Assembly: GCA_007133745.1 (NCBI GenBank) | Contig: SLMC01000220.1 | Coordinates: 1-11,179 of the forward strand | Length of the DNA stretch: 11,179 nucleotides | From: Kiritimatiellia bacterium | GTDB taxonomy: Bacteria; Verrucomicrobiota; Kiritimatiellia; UBA8416; SLMC01 | Direction: 5' to 3' | Shown here: one piece after another, positions 1 to 4,985 of the stretch | Layout: each line of letters opens with the position of its first letter | Numbering within the stretch: position 1 is the stretch's first letter | Made by a program: the position numbers and the translations under genes | The notes under the pieces: generated by a model | Database searches by the model: none | The model's input: only the letters and a program-made list of their open reading frames with translations | What the model was told of the DNA's origin: nothing

Positions 1-1163
1 GAACTGCTGTGCGCCGCCGTACGGAATTCGAGCGCATTCTCCAGCCGCACGGAGAGATCCGGCCCGTGCAAAGGCAAGCCGCCACTGGTTCCGTCTGTCG
101 CCATTCGGCTCAGCTTCAGGCCGGTCAGCGCCAGACGCGAACCGGCAATGGCCAGGTCGTGCCCGGCGGCTCCGGTCATGGCCCTCTGATCCTTTCCTCC
201 ATAGCGCTGTTCTTGCGGATTCCAGGTTGGTTGCCGGGCGTTGTCGCCGCTCAGCAGCAGCGTGGACTGCAGCCAGTTGGGCTTGATCGGCGCTTCGGCC
301 CCGTCCGGCCAGCGATGACGGAACAAATCCGGAATAGTACCGGTCTTCTCGTTCGCGAACGGATAGACGGTTTCAACATAGCGTCCTTCGCGGTCGAATC
401 GGCGGATGTGGTCTATGCCTTGCCCGCTATCGAATACGTACACGCCGTCCGAGCCGGCCGCGATCGCTTGCGTGCGACCGGGAGAAAGGGAACTGCGTTT
501 ATGGGGACTCCAATTCAGCGTCCGCTCGAACTGCGGCTTGAGCCCGAGCGACACGCGTACGGTGATGGCATCCTTGTCGTCCACATAGACGCCTGCGTCG
601 TCCTTGCCGTCCCAGACGATCGTTTGCGCCTTGGAGTTCCAGACGAACGGTTCCGGCGCGTTCGGGCCCAGTACGCCGCTGGCCAGGTGCCGCACGATGC
701 GTCCGTTCCTGTCTTCGATAGCCACGGTCGCATCGCAGAAGCCCTTGCTCTCGAACGCGATTGAGACAATGTCGCCCTTGCGGGTCACGACGGGCTTGCG
801 TGCGAACACGAAGGTCTCTTCGCGCTGCACTTTGAATTCGCGATAGGGATCGTCCTTGACCACCCGCGGCCGATTCCCGCCCGCGTTCTCCAGCGTCAGC
901 CCGCACGGACGCAGGATGCGCATGGCGAGACGGCCGGCTTCGACGCCGTCCCGCTGGAGCGTCACAGGCGCGTGCCCCTGGAACAGCGCGTCTTCGAACG
1001 CGAACTCGACATTCGCCTTCGTGCCCAGGTCCCGCAGCGCCTGGGCCGGGGCCATATCCTGCCAGTTCACCGACACGAGCGCGTGCAGCGGCGTCGCCGC
1101 TTGCGCCCAAGCCGTGAGGGCCATTCCCGCGCTCAAACCCACCATTGCCAGCCATCGTTTCAT
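1..1163 (-). CDS. Secreted STN / FlgD-like / propeller-type protein (partial, C-terminus off window)
   Basis: The reading frame is open from an ATG at 1163 to the left edge, giving 387 residues with no stop, so the C-terminus is missing. The start is fixed by GAGGAG at 1171-1176, seven bases upstream. Residues 1-22 form a signal peptide (MKR, then a hydrophobic stretch, then AQA before A23), so the product is exported. Residues about 30-92 resemble the short STN domain found at the N-terminus of secretins and TonB receptors. Residues about 115-206 contain WDGKDDAGVYV, the turn typical of FlgD-like Ig folds. From about 230, DGVYVFDSGQGIDHIRRFDREGRY looks like the first blade of an NHL-like propeller. 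This combination suggests an envelope or extracellular binding protein; no enzyme motif is visible. It follows the GntR gene but is separated from it by 456 bases with a hairpin. The function is unknown. The minus-strand coding call is firm and the domain names are moderate. Confidence 0.82.
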   Translation of the reverse strand, partial: MKRWLAMVGLSAGMALTAWAQAATPLHALVSVNWQDMAPAQALRDLGTKANVEFAFEDALFQGHAPVTLQRDGVEAGRLAMRILRPCGLTLENAGGNRPRVVKDDPYREFKVQREETFVFARKPVVTRKGDIVSIAFESKGFCDATVAIEDRNGRIVRHLASGVLGPNAPEPFVWNSKAQTIVWDGKDDAGVYVDDKDAITVRVSLGLKPQFERTLNWSPHKRSSLSPGRTQAIAAGSDGVYVFDSGQGIDHIRRFDREGRYVETVYPFANEKTGTIPDLFRHRWPDGAEAPIKPNWLQSTLLLSGDNARQPTWNPQEQRYGGKDQRAMTGAAGHDLAIAGSRLALTGLKLSRMATDGTSGGLPLHGPDLSVRLENALEFRTAAHSS

Positions 1164-1202
1164 GGTGTTGCTCCTCTTTCCGGTTAGTGTTTGAAGACAA
1201 AA

Positions 1203-1227
1203 TTTGCGACCACGCAGTGGTCGCAAA
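1203..1227 (-). terminator. Perfect hairpin, terminator-like on the minus strand
   Basis: TTTGCGACCAC and GTGGTCGCAAA pair perfectly over 11 bp around a 3-base loop. Read on the minus strand the stem is followed by TTTTG, so it could end transcripts coming from the GntR gene before the secreted-protein gene begins 40 bases further on. The T tract is short, and a role as operator or 5'-UTR structure of the downstream gene is equally possible. Confidence 0.42.
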
Positions 1228-1295
1228 AAAGAGGGTAAAAAAGCAGCCTCCCCACGCACTCGTATACCCACACGCCTTCGGCCACTCCACGAACT

Positions 1296-1330
1296 CACGA
1301 TCCACGATCTACGTTCCGCTCTCTCGTTCT
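1296..1330. repeat. Degenerate heptamer tandem repeat (CACGATC type)
   Basis: The units CACGATC, CACGATC, TACGTTC, CGCTCTC and TCGTTCT follow one another with a 7-bp period. Only the first two are identical and the later ones decay. The same period recurs in other spacers with unrelated unit sequences. Confidence 0.5.
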
Positions 1331-1357
1331 TCCGCTTAAACTGCTCCATGCAGAACC

Positions 1358-1504
1358 ACGGGCAAGATGCCCGTATCACATTCCGGGTGGCATGGGCGTC
1401 CCGCCCATGAATCACGGGCAAGATGCCCGTGCCACTCTGCCGCCGGCCTGCGCATGCGCTTCCCGGAGCAGGCTCCGGGACAGAAAGCGCTTGCAGGCAA
1501 GCGC
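1358..1504. repeat. Cluster of five short palindromes
   Basis: Five inverted repeats stand in a row. ACGGGCA-AGA-TGCCCGT occurs at 1358-1374 and again at 1414-1430. CATGGGCG-TCC-CGCCCATG is at 1391-1409. CCCGGAGC-AG-GCTCCGGG is at 1462-1479 and GCGCTTGC-AG-GCAAGCGC at 1487-1504. All arms are perfect with loops of 2-3 bases. The palindrome at 1391-1409, with four extra bases on its left, is repeated exactly at 10865-10887. No U-tract follows any of them, so they look like dispersed palindromic repeats and not terminators. Confidence 0.88.
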
Positions 1505-1580
1505 ACTCAAAAATCCGCGCAATTTTGCCAGACCTGCCCATTTCGGATTTCTCTTTGTTGACCATTCCGCCGTTTCGACA

Positions 1581-1608
1581 AAGGACTAAGGACTAGGGAC
1601 CAAGGACT
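1581..1608. repeat. Heptamer tandem repeat AAGGACT x4
   Basis: Four consecutive 7-mers are AAGGACT, AAGGACT, AGGGACC and AAGGACT. Six bases later CAGGTTT occurs twice (1614-1627). That second pair covers the GntR stop codon, so the last codons of that gene lie inside repeat sequence. Confidence 0.85.
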
Positions 1609-1619
1609 CTCTTCAGGTT

Positions 1620-2750
1620 TCAGGTTTCCTCCCTCATCCCTCTCTTCACTTCCACTCGTTCGGAATCCAAGGCGACGGCCACCCGCAGGCAGGCGATCGG
1701 CTGCGTCGGCTCCTTGCGCCGATACATCAGGCGGCCTACGGCAACATCGGCCATTTCGCTCATGCTCCAGACAATCAGCGGGGCGGCGGAACCGCCGGGC
1801 AGTCCGTTCAGTCGGCCGGAGGCCAATTCCTCGCGCGTGCACCAGCCGACCATCTCGAAATCCTTGCCCAGCGAAAGACCGCGCCGTCGCGCCGCTTCCA
1901 GCAGCGCTTCCGTGGCGTCCTGCCACAGCGCGAAAAAGGCGAAAGGCCGGTTGGGATCGGCCAGCATGGTTTCCGTGCGACGCGCGGCTTCATCGAGATT
2001 TCCCAGCGGTACCGCCAGCCGGGATAGAGAGTCGACCGGCAATCCGGCTTGCAGAATGCCTGCCGCCGCGCCCCCAAGCCGTTCCGTGATTTGCGCGCAA
2101 CTGCCCGCCGGATCGGGGCCAAGCCAGCCGAAGCGCTTGTGTCCGCGTCCGGTCAGATAGCCGGCGGCCAGGAGCCCGCCCATGAACCCGTCTTGCACCA
2201 CCGTATCCACCGGCGCATGGTCCAGATAATTGTCCACGGCGACCGTCGGCATCCCCATCTTGCGCATGCGCTCGAACAGCGGCCGGTCTATGGCGTCGGC
2301 AATCACTCCGCATACGCGCGCCGCCGTCAAATGCTTCATGATCTCGTCGGGTTGTCGGCCTTGGGATTTCAGCACGAGAAGCGACCAGTTGTTCGATCCG
2401 GCCACCTGTTGAAACTCTTCCAGCAGACGCCGGGAAGCCGCTTCGTCCGAACCGATTCCGGCCGCATACTGACCCGAGTAAACGTAGGCGATCGGCAGTC
2501 CGTTCCCCGGATCGCCCGCACCGGACAAAACCCGATAGCCTTTGCGTGGCTGAGCAACGACCAATCCTTCGCCTTCCAGAGCTTTCACCGCCCGGCCCGC
2601 CGTCACTTTGGCAACGCCATATATTGATGCAAGCTCCCTTATGCCAGGTAGATACGATCCGCCAGGCCGATGCCCGGACAGAATCTCCTTCCGCAATTTC
2701 CCGGCAACCTCGCCCGATACCCTTCCCGGCCTTTCTCCGTTATCTGTCAT
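1620..2750 (-). CDS. GntR-family transcriptional regulator with LacI/GalR-type ligand-binding domain
   Basis: The 376-residue protein has a GntR winged helix-turn-helix at about residues 10-76; the recognition region reads GIRELASIYGVAKVTAGRAV and the wing LVVAQPRKGYRVL. It is joined to a periplasmic-binding-protein-like sensor at about 85-365, with AYVYSG at the first strand, GVIADAIDRPLF, VDTVVQDGFMGG and GRGHKRFGWLGP as in LacI-family sensors. This layout is that of AraR-like repressors, which usually sense a sugar or related small molecule; the ligand cannot be read from sequence. The ATG at 2750 has AAAGG about nine bases upstream and its own promoter at 2784-2812. The targets are not obvious: it sits just downstream of the condensation-like gene and could control itself, the secreted protein or the acyl-carrier locus. 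The C-terminal residues MREET and the stop run into a CAGGTTT repeat, so the natural end may have been altered. Confidence 0.94.
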   Translation of the reverse strand: MTDNGERPGRVSGEVAGKLRKEILSGHRPGGSYLPGIRELASIYGVAKVTAGRAVKALEGEGLVVAQPRKGYRVLSGAGDPGNGLPIAYVYSGQYAAGIGSDEAASRRLLEEFQQVAGSNNWSLLVLKSQGRQPDEIMKHLTAARVCGVIADAIDRPLFERMRKMGMPTVAVDNYLDHAPVDTVVQDGFMGGLLAAGYLTGRGHKRFGWLGPDPAGSCAQITERLGGAAAGILQAGLPVDSLSRLAVPLGNLDEAARRTETMLADPNRPFAFFALWQDATEALLEAARRRGLSLGKDFEMVGWCTREELASGRLNGLPGGSAAPLIVWSMSEMADVAVGRLMYRRKEPTQPIACLRVAVALDSERVEVKRGMREET

Positions 2751-2767
2751 CTTTTAAAACCTTTCAT
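2747..2767 (-). other. Possible six-codon leader ORF overlapping the GntR start
   Basis: An ATG at 2767 opens MKGFKR and stops with TGA at 2749-2747, overlapping the GntR ATG as ATGA. It begins roughly ten bases after the predicted transcription start and contains the AAAGG that serves as ribosome binding site for GntR. It has no clear binding site of its own, so it may simply be chance. Confidence 0.2.
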
Positions 2768-2783
2768 AAGATCACTTGTGGGA

Positions 2784-2812
2784 TATATAGTGGGATGCTG
2801 CATGTGTGTCAA
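2784..2812 (-). promoter_or_regulatory. Strong sigma-70-like promoter of the GntR gene with repeated boxes over the -10
   Basis: On the minus strand a perfect -35 TTGACA (2812-2807) is followed after 17 bases by TATATA (2789-2784), 34 bases before the GntR start codon. On the plus strand two identical GTGGGAT boxes (2778-2784 and 2790-2796) flank the -10 with 12-bp spacing. A regulator bound there would cover RNA polymerase contacts, which fits autoregulation, although this is inferred. Confidence 0.78.
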
Positions 2813-2838
2813 GAGGGAATTTAGAGAAAAATGGTTGC

Positions 2839-4164
2839 CTATGCGATGCTGGCGCGTAGGGCGTGTTCGATGAAGTCGAGGTCGCTGTCGTCGAGCAGCT
2901 CGGGCAGATAAGTTAGCGTGACGTTGAGTTGGCCATTGCCGATGTTGAAGAAGAAGCCCAGGCCGGGCGGGATCGGGACGCGCGGCGCATGACAGACGTT
3001 GAGCAAGGGGCGATCCATAAAGGTGTCGCCCGACAGCAGCGTTTCGCCGAGGTGCGAAAAGGAGAGGGCGCCGAACTCTCCTTTGAACGGCTGTCGTGCC
3101 AGTCGTGACAGAATGCCGAGGGGCAGAATCCGCATCAGCATGCTCGCTTCGACATAGCATTCCTGAACACGGGCCTTGGTTTGTTCGTAGATTTGGCCGA
3201 TTAGGCTTTGAATGAGCGCGGGTCGGTCGGCCATATCGCGCGCTTGCGCGGCGAGAAACATGAAGGAGACATGGTTGAAAAACGTTTTTGCCCGCCAGGC
3301 GCCGGGCCGACGCATGTCCATGGATACGGGCACGACATAGGCCGGGATGTCAAGGCTTTTGCGCGCCAGCGCGGCGTGCAGGGTCTGAAGGCACAGGGCC
3401 AGCAGGAAGGGCGAGAGCATTAGGAATCCGGCTTGTTCATGGGCGAGCGTCTCTATGGCGCGCGTTTCGGCTTCCGTGAACCTGATAAAACGGAAGCGTG
3501 TGCGCCGGTCCCGAACGGCGGCGAAGTCGCGCAGGCGATGGGACGATGGCGCCACGTCGCGCAAGGCACGGTTGACCGTTTGGCCTGCCTTAAATTTGCG
3601 GATCCAGTTGGAGAGATGAGCGGGTTCGCTTGTTTCGATATCCTGTTTGATCGGTTCGATGGAACGGGTGGCGCGCCAGGACTCGAACAGGGCCAGAAAG
3701 CCTTCGGCCCCGCGGGCGTCGAACAGACGATGATCGAAAACCATGCTCAGCCAGGTCCGTGCGCGGCCGTGTCGGGCGATATGAAAGGCCATGTGCAGCG
3801 TGTCGTCAGGGAAAGGATCGTTGACATGATCGGTCAGCTTGGCCAAAACAATGGCGTTGGAAACCGATTCCGAAAAATCGTCAAGGGTGGTCAGGAGCCG
3901 GGCGGGGGGAGGCTTTTTCGGAATTTTCCAGTAGGGCGCCAAGTTGATGTCGCGCCTGACCGACCCGCGCAGCACGGGAAACGCCTCTGTAAAAGATGTC
4001 ATGTCGGCGCGAAAGGCCGCTTCGTCAAGTGCGCCGTCCAGTTCCAGCATGACTTGGGCGGCATTGCCTGCGCCGGAGGATTTTTTCAACATGCGGTCGA
4101 ACATGTTGATGATCCAGTCGATGCCGGTCAGATAGCGTTTGTTTTTGGAGTACGGAATCTGCAC
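2839..4164 (-). CDS. Condensation-fold (HxxxD) acyltransferase-like protein
   Basis: The 441-residue protein has the size and layout of stand-alone condensation/wax-ester-synthase/PapA-type acyltransferases. The active-site segment reads DHRLFDARGAE: H145 and D149 match the second His and the Asp of HHxxxDG, while the first His is Asp144 and the Gly is Ala150, giving HxxxDxxG. Later family-like segments are PVSMDMRRPG (279-288) with FNHVSFMF, and SHLGE (370-374). Such enzymes move an acyl group from a carrier protein or CoA to an alcohol or amine. Its upstream neighbour is ACP-2 (4358-4612), in the same direction, so ACP-2 is the likely donor. The start is uncertain: an in-frame TAA lies directly before the GTG used here, no ribosome binding site is visible, and the next ATG is codon 21. 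A repeat pair occupies the spacer just upstream, so the 5' end may be eroded. The substrates are unknown. Confidence 0.8.
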   Translation of the reverse strand: MQIPYSKNKRYLTGIDWIINMFDRMLKKSSGAGNAAQVMLELDGALDEAAFRADMTSFTEAFPVLRGSVRRDINLAPYWKIPKKPPPARLLTTLDDFSESVSNAIVLAKLTDHVNDPFPDDTLHMAFHIARHGRARTWLSMVFDHRLFDARGAEGFLALFESWRATRSIEPIKQDIETSEPAHLSNWIRKFKAGQTVNRALRDVAPSSHRLRDFAAVRDRRTRFRFIRFTEAETRAIETLAHEQAGFLMLSPFLLALCLQTLHAALARKSLDIPAYVVPVSMDMRRPGAWRAKTFFNHVSFMFLAAQARDMADRPALIQSLIGQIYEQTKARVQECYVEASMLMRILPLGILSRLARQPFKGEFGALSFSHLGETLLSGDTFMDRPLLNVCHAPRVPIPPGLGFFFNIGNGQLNVTLTYLPELLDDSDLDFIEHALRASIA

Positions 4165-4357
4165 TTAGCGCCACATCCACTCGTTGTTGCCCTATAAAAA
4201 AGAAATATTTACCACGGAGGACCCAGAGACACAGAGAAGACATTGCTTGAAGACCTCTTATTCTCTTTCCTCCGTGCCTCCGTGAACTCTGTGGTGAAAG
4301 AAAATTCAGGTTGCGGGCGAAGACCGCCTTGTTCCTGCCTGATCGACATCCGCGCGT
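4165..4357. repeat. Inverted pair of ACCACGGAGG / CACGGAGG-type repeats between ACP-2 and the acyltransferase gene
   Basis: ACCACGGAGG followed by CCAGAGAC and ACAGAGAAGA at 4211-4240 faces a similar copy in reverse orientation at 4262-4300 (CTCCGTGCCTCCGTG, then CTCTGTGGTG). The two copies could fold against each other imperfectly. I recall similar strings scattered in spacers of other environmental bacteria, but cannot check that here. The rest of the spacer shows nothing clear. Confidence 0.7.
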
Positions 4358-4612
4358 TCAGGCGTCGTCGTTCAACTCGCCGGCGATGCGGCGGGCGAGC
4401 GCCTGAAGCGTGTGGAAATCCTCTTTTTTCAACCCCGATTGAATCAGCTTCAGTTGGAAGGTTTTTTCGATGAAGATCAGGAGTTCCACGAAGCTCATGG
4501 AATCGACGCCCATGTCCTGGATCGGGCGTGTGGGGTCGACGGTCTCGGGTCCGATCCCGAGGATGACGGCGACTTCACGGATCAAGGCGGTTTCAATGTC
4601 CTGTGTATTCAT
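4358..4612 (-). CDS. Acyl carrier protein 2
   Basis: The 84-residue protein is a typical small carrier protein: an acidic helix I (TALIREVAVILGI), a loop with ETVDPTRPIQDMG, and the phosphopantetheine attachment motif GVDSMSFVELL with Ser38, followed by FIEKTFQLKL. The Met after the serine and the overall style resemble carriers that work with dedicated ligases or transferases more than the housekeeping AcpP, but this is a soft distinction. It needs a 4'-phosphopantetheinyl transferase, which is not in the window. It leads a likely two-gene unit with the condensation-fold protein downstream, across 193 bases of repeat-bearing spacer. The ribosome binding site is weak. An imperfect 21-bp palindrome lies 19 bases before the start codon. 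It is cut off from the antiporter gene by an intrinsic terminator, so it must have its own promoter somewhere in 4613-4926. Confidence 0.92.
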   Translation of the reverse strand: MNTQDIETALIREVAVILGIGPETVDPTRPIQDMGVDSMSFVELLIFIEKTFQLKLIQSGLKKEDFHTLQALARRIAGELNDDA

Positions 4613-4631
4613 GTTCCGGGAAAATTAGGAC

Positions 4632-4652
4632 GCTTTCACTGGCAGTGCAAGC
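4632..4652. promoter_or_regulatory. Imperfect 21-bp palindrome upstream of ACP-2, candidate operator
   Basis: GCTT-t-CACTG-g-CAGTG-c-AAGC is symmetric around the central G at 4642, with one mismatched pair. It lies 20-40 bases before the ACP-2 ATG, where a repressor would act. It has no adjoining T tract, which argues against a terminator. The binding protein is unknown. Confidence 0.4.
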
Positions 4653-4789
4653 TTAAAATCACAGGCGGGCTGTCGCCCGCCCAAGTATGTGAGTATGTGA
4701 GTTTTCCTTCACACACTCACAAACAAACACGCATCCTATTTCTTGTTTACGTTCGTTCTGTTACCGGCATGAGGTTATCCAGTGATATC

Positions 4790-4960
4790 AACCCCGAAGG
4801 GGTTATGCAACAAAGCCTGGGGCAGCGCCCCAGGGTGGCGGAACAAACAAAACCCAGTGCAGCCTGTAGGGCTGCCGCAACAAAGCCTGGGGCAGCGCCC
4901 CAGGGACATGACGCAAAACAAAAAAACGACCCCAACGGGGTCGCGCAACATAGCCGGGGG
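4790..4960. repeat. Array of three paired-hairpin modules, about 70-bp period
   Basis: Each module is a small hairpin, then GCAACAAAGCC or a near match, then a GC-rich hairpin. Module 1 has AACCCC-GAA-GGGGTT (4790-4804) and CCTGGGGC-AGC-GCCCCAGG (4816-4834). Module 2 has GCAGCC-TGTAG-GGCTGC (4859-4875) and the same large hairpin (4886-4904). Module 3 has GACCCC-AAC-GGGGTC (4928-4942), GCAACATAGCC, and a large hairpin that has lost its symmetry. A 29-bp stretch is identical at 4807-4835 and 4877-4905. Link starts at 4807, 4877 and 4945 give spacings of 70 and 68. The first hairpin, read on the minus strand, closes with a CTTCGG loop. Confidence 0.9.
4920..4943 (-). terminator. Intrinsic terminator of the antiporter gene
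   Basis: On the minus strand CGACCCC-GTT-GGGGTCG forms a perfect 7-bp GC-rich stem followed at once by TTTTTTT. It lies 43 bases after the antiporter stop codon and is the classic intrinsic terminator form. The same hairpin is the first half of module 3 of the repeat array, so a repeat unit serves as terminator here. Confidence 0.87.
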
Positions 4961-4985
4961 CATAAGGGTGTCCGGGGGACCCCTC

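Larger units (their letters stand above)
1164..1619. other. Gene-free spacer made of palindromes and heptamer repeats
   Basis: I see no convincing gene in these 456 bases; the short open frames here do not look like protein. The stretch holds, from left to right, the hairpin at 1203-1227, a degenerate 7-bp-period tract at 1296-1330, five palindromes between 1358 and 1504, and a 7-bp tandem repeat at 1581-1608 that runs into the end of the GntR gene. Confidence 0.7.
4613..4985. other. Gene-free spacer carrying a palindrome and a paired-hairpin array
   Basis: Nothing in these 373 bases looks like a genuine gene. Open frames crossing the array (for example 4747-4989 on the minus strand) are translations of repeat sequence with runs such as GRCPRLCC. 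The spacer contains the palindrome at 4632-4652, the array at 4790-4960 and the terminator at 4920-4943. Confidence 0.75.

Noticed and set aside
9..764. Long plus-strand frame of 251 codons at the left edge
   Set aside because: It lies antisense to the secreted-protein gene, which has a signal peptide, a strong ribosome binding site and recognisable domains; this frame resembles no family.
4790..4960. CRISPR array
   Set aside because: Only two units match over 29 bp, the interval between them holds another hairpin with no unique spacer, the third unit is decayed, and no cas gene is present.
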